In this document: piece by piece, positions 54,464 to 64,000 of the stretch
How positions within the stretch are numbered: position 1 is the first letter of the stretch
How the letters are laid out: every line of letters starts with the position of its first letter
DNA from: Fragum whitleyi
Lineage: Eukaryota; Mollusca; Bivalvia; Cardiida; Cardiidae
Assembly (NCBI GenBank): GCA_948146395.1
Contig: OX411552.1
Location: forward strand, 8,132,186 to 8,196,185
Direction of reading: 5' to 3'
DNA: 64,000 bases
Translations under genes and position numbers: made by a program
The notes under the pieces: model-generated
What the model saw: only the letters and a program-made list of their open reading frames with translations
The model's database searches: none
What the model was told of the DNA's origin: nothing

Positions 54464-57400
54464 GTAAGTCAATATTCAATGGAGCAATTTTGTTGCTCAC
54501 AGGGACTCGGCACAAAATAATTGAACATTTTGAATTGATTTAAGAGAAAAGGCAAACGGATAAAATGCTTTTTAGATATATAGTAATTCATTTTATATAT
54601 TTTTCTTTTAGAAATCTAGCGATAAATTAATTACAAAGTCTTAAATTAATTGAAACAGTAAACTCGTCTTATAACGTCAAATGGACCATTAATAACAACA
54701 TAAAACTAATACCGGTAAATAAATTAAAAAAAAAAAAAATAAATAAATTAAATATGAATAGATATAAGTAAGATAAATGTTAAAAACGTATTAGGTCTTT
54801 TACAAAAGGATCGACTAGTAAATGTTACACAACATTACTCGTGTAATCACGTGCAAAGCGGAACACCATTTCAAAACGTTCGTAAACGCTCCTGCTTTCT
54901 GAATGCTTGGCTTATCAGCAGATTTTGTCAAATCTGTGATGTGTATTGCTTGTAGAAATTAAGATGAATTCAATCAACAATTATTGTTATTTAGATCAGA
55001 TAGAACCAGCACCAAAACCACCAAAAGAAGAACTCGCAAAAGCACTTACAGTAGAGAGTGTTGATTTCATGGTGGAAGAAAATGCAGTCAAGCACAAGTA
55101 AGTATGCGTCTATTTTCTATCAAAACCTCGTAACTACAGCTTTAAACAAGCTGTAGTTACGAGATTTTAGCAGAACACCGACAGTATGGCATTTTTTTTT
55201 GTAAAGGGATTATTGCCAATTTCATCAGTAATGTTGTTATTTGTGGTGGATGGTATACCTTTCCGTGGTTTCCTGTCATCTCTTACATCAATAAGCTTCA
55301 GTTAGTCACATCGTGAAATTAACTTTAATCTCAATCAAAACTGTTCTAAATCGCTCACTCACTACTCCATTCATTTATTTCAAACTATCGTCTTTAATTT
55401 CACTAAAAACTGATTCATCGCACATACTCATCCTTATTTCAGATCATTCCAAATTCATTCATCTTGTTAATATAACTATATTTAATACGGCAGATTTCTG
55501 CGCAATAGCATGTTTGCGAAAAGCTCGCTTCTAAAGCATTAAATAATGAAATTATTTAATTGACATAAAATCATGGTGAGTAAAAAATAGACACGCAGCT
55601 AAGGCAATCGTCATCGAAGAAAAAAAAATGCACAAAAACTTTAACGGCCACCTGCCTGTTTTACTCCATTTCATTTCCGAGCGTTATATATTGTAATTCT
55701 TTAAACATCAATGAAAACTTACTCATTCTTATAAAAAGGACTAGACTTGAAATAATAATACAAACTTCTCGTTATAACTTTTTGAGATATATCAAAGAAA
55801 CTTTTAATCAATTTCATAGGCGTATCTAGGACTTTGAAATTTATACTCACTCAGAAGACAAAAACTAAAAAATAGATTGGATAAATGAGATATGTGGACT
55901 GTGACAAAAGATGAATTCCCTCCGTCTTTTTCCTTTTTTTTGATTTGAGCGTTGGTGAATAATCAAAACATCGAAACTACAGCTTGAAAAAGATTTAGTT
56001 TCGATTTTATGATCATTTGTCAGCGATACTTTTCAACAGAGGGTTATTTCTTTTACGCACTTGAGAAAATTGCGTAAATAGACGATCAATGAATACAGAA
56101 TTTATTAAACGAGTCATCTTTAAACAGATAAAAACGAGGCTATGCCGAGTTTTTATCTGTTTTAGATGACGAGTTTGATAAATTCTGTATTTTATGAGCA
56201 CAAATTTTATATTCTGTTTATAATATGACACGAATTTTAGCGAAAACTCGTCAAAATTCTTGAAATTCAACGTTTCAATTTGCCTCGAAACTTATAACGC
56301 CGTTTAAAAATGACGTCACAAAACATAGATTATGACGTCATTTTCGCGGTTACACAGTAGCGTTGCTATTCTCTCTGAGCTCATTTGCATAGTTATTCCA
56401 CTAGTGTAATAACACCCGTGTAATAACAAAAATATTCAACGGGGTTATTTCACTCCGGCGACGTAGGTCATATATTATAATGGGAGTTACGCCGTTAAAT
56501 TTCATCAAACAGGACCGACAAGTTCGAGCAGACACAGGATGAACCGCGTGAACGGATTGTTGATGGGAAGACGATTCAACTGGGACCAGAATGTATTGTT
56601 CGTAGAGGAGACACAATGAAAATGAAAATTAATCTGAACCGAGAATACAAGAAGAAAATAGATGATCTTCGCATTAAGCTGAAATTAGGTACTGTCAACA
56701 CTTTTTATACAATATATTGTTTTTGCTTTGATGTTTAAGGTATAGACCAGCAATTTCAAGCGAGCGATCAAAGATCAATTTTACATTGAAAATGATATGA
56801 GATAGCGGTTTCTCGAACCTCACTCTTTCTTGCAGGACTATAACTGCGGACACATAGCGGGTCATTTTAGGTCCTTTCAAAATGTTTGCAAATCTGGCCT
56901 AAAAGGATAAATCTGAACTTTAGAATACCAGATTTCATACGTCGGTCATAAAAAGAATTTTCATACGGTAGAGTTGACGTCATCAAGGGACCGATCCCTC
57001 TTTTAGGGACCAAATTCAGTAATTGGCCATTTCTTTTGGAAATAATAAACTGATCTTTATCTCGAAAACACAATTTGCTTTGTAAAAAGACGTCTGAATT
57101 TATGTTATTATTAATATGAAGATATAAGTGTAATAAATACAATAAGGTAAAACTTATTTTAAAAATGTTAATGCCATTTCGTTGCAGTTTTCGAGTGCAG
57201 TTACTGAAAAAAATGACTTTTTCCTGGAAAACCCGTCCGGTGACCTTTGTTGAAATTTAGATATTTTGCTGCCAAAGCATTCCGCTTAAGCATTTTTTTT
57301 AAACAAAAACCATGTGTCTTCGGGTTAGATTTTTTTGAAATTCGATTCCGCGAAGATATTGCAAATCAAATGATTTTCAACGTCGCGTCAAATGTTCGCA

Positions 57401-60400
57401 AAAGCCGTGTTTTTTAAAGGTTGAAAAAGTAGATAATTTTTGCTTTTTTTTAAAAGCACATTCAGATTTCAAACTTCCAAAGTCTATATTTTACAATTAA
57501 CATCGATTTGAGATATTTTGAATTACGTTTTGGCACGAAGATTGGAGCATAATCATAAGCATAGTAACTAAGATATTAGTGCGACGTCGAATTCGCAAAA
57601 AAATGCTGCAACAACTTCACAAAATCGAATTTAATGAAAAGTAACCCGAAGACATAACAGTTTTATTTGATTAATGTAGAGCATCACCATTTCGCTTCAA
57701 AAAACCCTCAGACCACAGGACAAAATTTTGAGAAATTTCTATCTATTTACAAATAAAAAGAAATAAAAAAGGAACGCCAAAACATAAAAATCGCGAAATA
57801 GATAGCGTATCAGGCTTGTTTTTCTAACTGAATGTGCACAAAAATTAAACGACTTGCTATGACGTCCTAAGATTTTCTAAATGAAACGGTTTTATTAACT
57901 TTTGGCCGATTAGTTCAGATAATATTTGCAATTACCGATTCTATTTTGGTCGAAAAACGGTTGGCCCCATAATGACGCCACAACGCCAAATGAAGCGGAT
58001 TCATACGTGAGATTATGTTTTGAGTTTCATACCTCTATAAAGTATTATCAAATATCTTTTCTCCGTCTCTTATAAATACATTAAGTAAAAACGTTAAGAT
58101 TCGTCAGTACAGAAGCAGATTTTCTAAGGGACCTCTTTCTTGCGTGAGCTATCAAAACAGTCTTGTACTCAAAAATGTTTTCATTGAGGGAATAAAACCC
58201 ACTTTTCAGCCAATCAGACAGCGCAAATATTGATGGACACAACTTGAATCTAATTATTATAGTATCAAAAAGTGTCACGGTTTAGAATCAATTGTTTTAA
58301 GGGACCATGGCTATGCAATATCAAATGCTTTTGGAGATCGTGGTAATTAGTATTAAATGTATCATTTGTTTAAAAGAACCGTGCTTGTGTACAGTTAACA
58401 ACATCGTGAAATTGACAAGATGAATGATTTGGGAATGATTTAGGAATGAAATTGAATGGGTGTGTGGAGCGAGTTTTGAGTGAATTGAATGGGGGTTAAT
58501 CCTATATCGTAAATTTTGTTCAAAATGAACAAAATTTGCGATATTTATTACCTCCCTTTAATAAAAAATACATTCAAGTTAAATTCATGGCTTCCTATTT
58601 ATGCAAGAACCTACGAGACGCTAATAATTTGAATTATGTTAGTGAAATCGCGATTTTTCTCAATCAAAATTTATTTTGAATGACGTTGGGCATTCTATAT
58701 TTTTAAATGGGTTTGAGCGTTTTTGAATGGTTTGAGTGATTGTTTGAAATGAATGAATGGAGCGCTGAATGAGCGATTTAAAATGGTTTTGATTGAGGTG
58801 AATGGCAATTTCACGATGTAACTAACTGTTACAAAATTTTGAACAGGGCCGTGTAAATATAGCGTCAAAATTTTAATTGGACCGTGCGAATGTAGCGTCA
58901 ATAGTTTAATGGAGTTTGAATATGTTTCCATTCGGAACATCACTCGGCTATTTCTGTAAACTGCAACAGACCTCGGATGTATGTAAGGCGGATGAGTATG
59001 TAACATCAAAGTACTGACAGTACTGAAAGCCAGGTCTTGAGCACATGTAAATGGTTGAACTCGTTCTCCTTTCAGGGAGAAACAAAACATAATAAAGTAC
59101 AAAAAAGTAATTGTAACCTCAAATTTTAGAGACTTGCATAAAATCTCACAAAAGAAAAAGAAGCATTACAAAAATATACATACGCAATATCATGAGTTTT
59201 GGTTTAAACCTTTTTATTTTACATCGATTGGGAAACATGTTCTTACAACTTAGATTAATCCCTCTCGATTCTGCTTCCTGGAAAATTCACCAGTACTCGC
59301 GACGAATGTGTGGGCCAATGAAAGACCCAAGATCGATAGCCGCTCCCGGGAATCGAACTGGGTCAAGAGGCAGACGCTCTACCTCTAGACCACGGACACC
59401 ACACAGTGTGTGAGTACATGAGTACATTGTATTGGTCAGAGGATATGAAACACATCTAAAATAATAAAAACTATTTCAAACGATAGAAAATTGTTTTTCC
59501 TTTTTCTCTTGATGATATGCAGTACTTCCGAAATGATTGGTTGAGATAACCCTATATCACCCCATTAACTATTCAACGCCAGCATCTTGTATCCTGTAGC
59601 AGACGACTTTAAAATAGATTGATTCAAAAGCAAAATATGCTCCTAATGAGTCATTTGGTATAAAAAATCCAAAGATATTATAAAAATTGCCGACGTATCA
59701 GCCCAGCAAAGCACACCGCTGTTGCGAAGGTCATGCTTATTGCTTAAAGACGTCGCATATGTTGCGTCTCAAATTATAAAAAAAAAATAATAATAAAAGA
59801 AAAAAGAAAAATAGAAATAATAGAAAAATGAGAGAACTTCTCAATATCTTGCCCCAAAATGATCCCTGGATCGGATCTTTGTTGAAATTTTTAGGGTGTT
59901 ACAGACGTTAAAAAACTAAAACAAAAAACAAAAAACAACAAAAAAAACCCCCACATGATTCGCCGATTGTGCGCCTCGAACACACGCCGCGAATGTACAA
60001 AAGTTTACAGGCTTCAGGCGTATACGTTAGGCTATGGCCAATCCGACTAAACATTAGCGAATTTTAACACTATATATTATTGATTTCCTAAAATAGGATC
60101 CTTTCCTACGCGATTCACGATTGTGTAAAAAATATTCATATAGTTTACGGACCCAAAAGAATTGTCTTGTCGTTATTTTGATTTAACTAAAATGGCAGTC
60201 AAGTTAAAGCCGAAATGATACAATAATTAGCGGTTTTCGGTCTGTGCACACGAGGAACTACTTTTTGATTTTGGCGGTGAAGAGGTCAACAATTTCCACC
60301 CCGTCTGGCAGCAATAAAGCCAGTATACTGAAAGTATACCTGGCTTTAAAAATCGTGCATTTTGTTAGGCGGAAACAGTGTAAGAAAAACTGGCACAGTA

Positions 60401-63400
60401 AATTTATATCATTTACAGTAAATAACGGCTGAAAAACCTTATTTTTTGAGAATGACGAATCATTCTCAAAAATTAAGATTTTTCAGCCGTTATTTAAGAA
60501 TCTAAAGCTATTTATATTAGGATACGATGGTTTCACGTCAGTGACTTAAACGAGTAGTGTTGGCGGCGTCGAATGTTTTCACTCACAGTTTCGAGGGCTA
60601 ACGCCATTATAACTGACGTCATCGAGTTTTCCCAAGGTTTTCCGATAGTCTTTAGAAATAGTCCGTCTATGTACATAGTTGATACACATATACACAGGTT
60701 GATCGTGAGATTGGCCGAGTGGTGTTCCGAATGAATATGTATCGTCAAATATTTAAGGGGACTATCCTAATGAGCCAAAGAGAACAGCTGTAACAATGCC
60801 ACTTGACGAAAGCGGAAAAGAGGACTTCACGAAGGACGAATGGGGAGCCAAACTGCTTTCGGCGGGAAAAACAATCCTGGTGGAGGTAAGAAGGGCAGTT
60901 AACAACATCTTGGACTTGACATTCATCTAAATTAAAACCATTCTAAATCTTTGACTTAGCACCCCATTCATTCTTTGCAAACACTCACTCCAGCCATTCA
61001 AAAACGCTCCAGACTCATTGAAAAATATAGAATCAATATTGTCATTCAAAATAAATGAAACTAAAAAATCGCGATTTCACTGTTATGATTGAAAATGTAA
61101 GCCTCTGATAGGTTCTTGAAGAACAAGAAAGCAATTTATAGAACTTGCATGCATATTTTATCAAAGGGGGGTAATATATATAGCTAATTTTGTTATCCAG
61201 AACAAAATAAGCGATATTGGATTACCTCCTTTAAATTTCACCAAAATAGTTCCACAGTATCAATTAATTTCATTCCAAAATAAATCCAAAATCATTCATC
61301 TTGTCAATACACGATGTTCTTAACTGTACACCATTGACAATCGTTAGTAAAATCGCTCGAACTTTTCCGTAAACTGGAAAGTCCCTCGGATGTAAGTGTA
61401 GTAATTTTGGATCTCTTGGGCAATTCGACTTCTGTTGGTACTTTTATCATAACGTATGATGAATAACTAATTCCTTTATTGCTTGTCTGTGGAAATATTT
61501 TTGGAATGTTATAATTTGAATTTGAACACAATTCGCAGTGAAACCCTATGCGTTGTTTTCAAATTATATTATGCATAGTTCGAACGTTACGTTGATTTTG
61601 TCTTTCGCAACGACATCCTCATTAATATTTGTGAACCCACATGCGACATTGATGACGCGCTTTAACCCTTTCCTGTTTTACAAAATTTTGGACCTGTCCA
61701 AATTCAAAGGTTTTGCAGACGAAAATGTAAAGTGGATTTAATTTGAAAAGTAACCATTCAGTAGGGTAGAAAATAGTGTGGAAAAAGAAGAAATTGCTTG
61801 TCAGGAGCAATTTCTTCTTTTTTCACAATGTTTTCTCAATCATAAAATCACAGGCACGTAAAAAGCAGTGATTTAACAGCCAAGGGTTAATGGATGCGCC
61901 CTTATTATTCCCGAAGTCTATTCCATAGAATCGCAAAGGGTTCCCAATTGCATTGACAGACGGCGATCTTACGGCTTATCGCCACTCTTCATTGTGACGG
62001 AATTTCATCGCAATGGCTATTTCTACAAGGGCAATTTATCACATCGTGAAAATGAAATCTCGATCAAAACTATTCCAAAATCACTCGCTCAGCGCTTAAA
62101 TCATTCATTTGAAAGACTCACTCAAATATCACCGAAAAACCGGAAACGCTCTGAAAATGTTAAAAAAAGACTTGGAATAATTCAAAATTATCATTATTTC
62201 AATCAAATATTTGTATGACTTAGGCTGGTGTTGATTTTTAAGCATCTGATTTGTCCGCGAAGACACACAATCTGAAAGTACATAGATTTTATTAAAGAGA
62301 GGTAGCAAATTTCTTCTAAAATAAGAACTTTTTTCTAAGTACAACTTTTATTAGTTTAGAGTTTAGAACGTCGTGCAGTTGACCAGGTAGATGTTTTCGG
62401 AATAATTTCGGAAATAAATTGAATGCTAGGATGAGCAAGCATTGAGTGAAATGAAAGCGAGTTAACAAGATATGGCTAATTTATTTCATATAAATGAAAT
62501 ACGTGATGTTTGACTAATTCTCTTCAGGAAAAGTCTTCTTATCGTTCTACAAGCCAATCTTTGTGTCTTGGTGAACCAATGGACTCATGAAATAATTTGA
62601 TCCAGTTAAACGAAGTTGTGTAGTGAAGTGAGCGTTTTGAAGCGTTTTCAAACAATGTCAGTGAGTTTAAATGATTTGAATGAGTGGAAGGAATGCTAAG
62701 AAGGAAGCGCTGGGTGAGTGATTTAGAATGAATTTGATTTGGATAGGTGTAAATTTAACGATTTTATTGGCTTGTATTTGAAATGAATTGATAAAACATA
62801 ATGTCTATCGTCTGAAACTTTACCTATCCATTTTCTTCCTTTTCCAACATCGTTCCAGATTTCCATTCCTTACAATTCCTGTGTAGGCAAGTGGAAAGTG
62901 TACATCCAGACGACAACTGAGAAGAGGGATAAAAAATTCAACTACGATCCAAAAGATGGAATAACTATCTTGTTTAATCCATGGTGTACAGGTAGGTATT
63001 TGTTCATATTTATCTTTCTCGATCGACTACGTCTATTAAGCGATCATTTTTTATTAAGCACCCGTTTCCAAAAATCTGAAAAAAATAGAAATAACTTGTA
63101 TAAAAACTATTGCAAATGAACCCTATCTTGCTAACACTAAAGCATATTGAGAATCTCCCATTGATATACATTATTCAATCAATTTTGTTTGTAAACGAAA
63201 CTTGTATAAAGCGATCATTTTTGTCCATCAAGACTCGTGCCATCTGATTGGAAAAAAGATTAAATTCACTTCTCGACGAATTCAAATTTGAGAAGGCAGC
63301 TATTTTGTAATCTTCCGCTCAACGCAAGAGATCTATTTCATTATAAGTTTTTTTTTTATTTTTTTTCTCTATGATATTGGATTACAAAATTGAAATGAGC

Positions 63401-63764
63401 ATATGATTTCATGAAGAAATGAAAACAGAAAGAAAAAGAAAAGAAAAAAAATAAGCACACATATGTATGAAAAAATTAGCTCTCAACACGTTTTTTTAAA
63501 GTAACTCGCAACGTGCAAAGCGAGTTACCATTTTAAAACTTTTGCTAAAGTTCTTGCTGATTCCACAGAAGATCTTTTCGTAATCTGATAATATGATAAA
63601 ATTTGGAATATGAAACAAATAACTCTGAATAATTCAATAAATATTTTGCAGATGACCTTGTAAGCTGCGAGTTAGACTTGAATGAGTATGTTCTGAATGA
63701 TACTGGTTTTGTGTACAAAGGTAGTGAACGCAAAGTTTATGGTGCATCTTGGGTATTTGGACAG
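54292..63764 (+). CDS. Transglutaminase TGase-2, first six exons (continues past window)
   Basis: Second transglutaminase, same strand as TGase-1. Exons: 54292-54463, 54995-55097, 56513-56688, 60758-60885, 62859-62991, 63652-63764. All introns are GT-AG and all phases agree, giving 275 codons and no stop. After a 58-residue Arg-rich leader, exons 2-5 form the N-terminal beta domain (HKTDKFEQ; CIVRRGDTMKMKINLNREY; DDLRIKLKLGD; VGKWKVYIQT; ILFNPWC). Exon 6 begins the core domain and is homologous to TGase-1 exon a. The active-site exon lies beyond 64000, so catalysis cannot be judged. No signal peptide is seen, so an intracellular or unconventionally secreted protein is expected, as for most TGases. 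Confidence 0.9.
54995..55097 (+). CDS. TGase-2 exon 2
   Basis: Acceptor TTGTTATTTAG, donor GTAAGT. It encodes (D)QIEPAPKPPKEELAKA, then LTVESVDFMVEENAVKHK. The L.V.SVDF...EN...H pattern is the start of the TGase N-terminal domain. Confidence 0.9.
55127..55161. repeat. Short perfect hairpin in TGase-2 intron 1
   Basis: TCGTAACTACAGCTT and AAGCTGTAGTTACGA pair over 15 bp around TAAAC. The arm is the same as the central hairpin of the MITEs at 17758, 53762 and 55814. Confidence 0.7.
55299..55480 (-). mobile_element. Partial CAGTTAACAACATCG MITE
   Basis: CAGTTAGTCACATCGTGAAA and CGCTCACTCACTACTCCATT at the left, then CACTAAAAACTGATTCATCG and TCATTCATCTTGTTAATATA. The central part is deleted. 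Confidence 0.6.
55814..56087 (+). mobile_element. ATAGGCGTATCTAGG-family MITE (copy 3)
   Basis: Starts CATAGGCGTATCTAGGACTT, identical to the start at 17758. It contains ATCGAAACTACAGCTTGAAA and ends with TTTCTTTTACGCACTTGAGA, after which copy 2 of the TTATTACACGGGTG family follows directly. Confidence 0.75.
56088..56437 (-). mobile_element. Foldback MITE, TTATTACACGGGTG end (copy 2, inverted)
   Basis: Reverse complement of 34738-35103: hairpin TTTATTAAACGAGTCATCTT / AGATGACGAGTTTGATAAAT, then ATGACGTCACAAAACATAGA and CCACTAGTGTAATAACACCC. Confidence 0.8.
56513..56688 (+). CDS. TGase-2 exon 3
   Basis: Acceptor TTCATCAAACAG, donor GTACTG. It encodes (K)TDKFEQTQDEPRERIVD, then GPECIVRRGDTMKMKINLN and YKKKIDDLRIKLKL(G). 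The IVRRG..M.....NR.Y...DDL...L pattern is the heart of the TGase N-terminal domain. Confidence 0.94.
56689..58391. other. TGase-2 intron, no repeat recognised
   Basis: One of the few long stretches (1.7 kb) without a recognisable MITE. The chance frames on the - strand have no motifs. Confidence 0.4.
58392..58828 (+). mobile_element. CAGTTAACAACATCG MITE, well preserved
   Basis: Starts CAGTTAACAACATCGTGAAA and ends TTTCACGATGTAACTAACTG, with TA on the left and TTA on the right. Closest relative is 25422-25863. A 135-codon - strand frame here crosses the MITE and is not a gene. Confidence 0.88.
59250..59402 (-). repeat. tRNA-headed SINE or tRNA-like repeat
   Basis: On the - strand GGTGTCCGTGGTCTAGAGGT, AGAGCGTCTGCCTCTTGACC and CAGTTCGATTCCCGGGAGCG give A and B boxes. 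The spacing is short and the stems do not pair, so a SINE head is more likely than a tRNA. The body may extend to about 59250. Confidence 0.5.
59955..60050 (-). repeat. Weak tRNA-like segment
   Basis: On the - strand GGCCATAGCCTAACGTATAC resembles an A box and GTGTTCGAGGCGC a B box, 50 bp apart. The stems are not convincing. It is probably SINE-derived. Confidence 0.3.
60314..60349. repeat. Short hairpin
   Basis: TAAAGCCAGTATACT and AGTATACCTGGCTTTA pair around GAA with one base unpaired. Confidence 0.55.
60420..60495. repeat. Foldback repeat, AAATAACGGCTGAAAAA arms
   Basis: AAATAACGGCTGAAAAACCT + TATTTTTTGAGAATGA is mirrored by TCATTCTCAAAAATTAAG + ATTTTTCAGCCGTTATTT. Arms of about 35 bp around CGAA. 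Confidence 0.7.
60758..60885 (+). CDS. TGase-2 exon 4
   Basis: Acceptor AAATATTTAAG, chosen because only this one keeps phase with exon 3 (the TGAG at 60771-60774 would not). Donor GTAAGA. It encodes (G)DYPNEPKRTAVTMPLDE, then SGKEDFTKDEWGAKLLSA and GKTILVE. A MITE begins 10 bp after the exon. Confidence 0.85.
60896..61325 (-). mobile_element. CAGTTAACAACATCG MITE directly after TGase-2 exon 4
   Basis: Starts CAGTTAACAACATCTTGGAC and ends ATACACGATGTTCTTAACTG. Internal order reversed relative to 25422. Only GTAAGAAGGG separates it from exon 4. Confidence 0.82.
61662..61890. mobile_element. piggyBac-like MITE (copy 3, inverted)
   Basis: TTAACCCTTTCCTGTTTTAC at the left, CCAAGGGTTAA at the right, with the AAGAAGAAATTGCTTGTCAG hairpin. 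Reverse complement of 15371-15598 and 43476-43704. Confidence 0.78.
62037..62345 (-). mobile_element. Diverged CAGTTAACAACATCG MITE
   Basis: ATCACATCGTGAAAATGAAA, TCACTCGCTCAGCGCTTAAA and GAAAGACTCACTCAAATATC match one arm. The other arm is weak. Confidence 0.5.
62362..62772 (+). mobile_element. Diverged CAGTTAACAACATCG MITE
   Basis: AGAACGTCGTGCAGTTGACC, GAAATAAATTGAATGCTAGG, GCGCTGGGTGAGTGATTTAG and AAATTTAACGATTTTATTGG follow the family order. It ends about 85 bp before exon 5. Confidence 0.55.
62859..62991 (+). CDS. TGase-2 exon 5
   Basis: Acceptor CATCGTTCCAG, donor GTAGGT. It encodes ISIPYNSCVGKWKVYIQTTT, then EKRDKKFNYDPKD and GITILFNPWCT. The ..P....VGKW.V.I and ILFNPWC pattern ends the TGase N-terminal domain. 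The second exon version, in TGase-1, is not in this window. Confidence 0.94.
63100..63651. other. TGase-2 intron, partial foldback sequence
   Basis: AACTCGCAACGTGCAAAGCG, AGTTACCATTTTAAAAC (63503-63540) resembles CGTGCAAAGCGGAACACCAT near 54850. It may be half of the GTGCAAAGC foldback family. Nothing else is seen. Confidence 0.35.
63652..63764 (+). CDS. TGase-2 exon 6 (start of core domain)
   Basis: Acceptor ATATTTTGCAG, donor GTCTGT. It encodes (D)DLVSCELDLNEYVLNDTG, then FVYKGSERKVYGASWVFGQ. Homologous and phase-identical to TGase-1 exon a. The gene continues beyond the window. Confidence 0.93.
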
Positions 63765-64000
63765 GTCTGTTTCTTGCTTCATAAAAGCTTTTTTTACATT
63801 TGGCTTATGGGGTCCTTCTGGTGTCCTTAACCTCGCCGTGTGATACCCGTGCGGCGACATGGTTCGTTTAATGGGTTTCATGGACCGATTTTCTATTAAG
63901 AAATTCTACAATTTTGTGTGTGTGTGAATATCTCTACGAATATTTGGTTGTACTAGTTAAATATGCCTCCGACATTGTAAATAAAATCACTTGCAATTCG

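Overview
The window looks like AT-rich nuclear DNA from an invertebrate animal, most likely a bivalve mollusc. This is inferred from spliced genes with long repeat-filled introns, a tRNA-headed SINE, short elements with tandem-repeat cores ending in AACAAGAGGACC-type termini, and a Ngaro-type retrotransposon. No prokaryotic gene layout is present. The species cannot be named from sequence alone.

Two transglutaminase (TGase) genes lie head to tail on the + strand. TGase-1 is represented by its last 12 recognisable exons (14186-36789). They join in phase into 555 residues from the end of the N-terminal domain to the stop codon. The catalytic Cys, His and Asp are all present, followed by both C-terminal beta domains. 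Its first exons are not in the 14 kb upstream. TGase-2 starts at 54292 with an Arg-rich exon and runs off the right edge after six exons (275 codons). Its sixth exon matches the first visible exon of TGase-1 in sequence and phase, so the genes are paralogues.

Between the two genes is a complete tyrosine-recombinase retrotransposon of Ngaro type on the - strand (46655-52805). It carries gag, reverse transcriptase/RNase H, tyrosine recombinase and an SGNH-hydrolase ORF, with split direct repeats in the order A1-ORFs-B1-A2-B2. The repeat copies show no differences to my reading, so the insertion is probably recent.

Almost everything else is repeats. One terminal-inverted-repeat MITE family (ends CAGTTAACAACATCGTG, flanked by TA) has about 20 copies. 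Several other foldback families, a piggyBac-like TTAA MITE, tRNA-derived SINE pieces, three tandem-core elements, a 1.45 kb GATA/GA array and a TG array also occur. Many MITEs lie within 10-40 bp of TGase splice sites, the start codon or the stop codon. A 29-bp minisatellite built from an exon end plus its 5' splice site occupies 32814-33277. A decayed second copy of one TGase core exon sits at 17682-17757.

Layout: 1-14185 repeats only; 14186-36789 TGase-1; 36790-46654 repeats; 46655-52805 Ngaro-like element; 52806-54291 repeats; 54292-64000 5' part of TGase-2.
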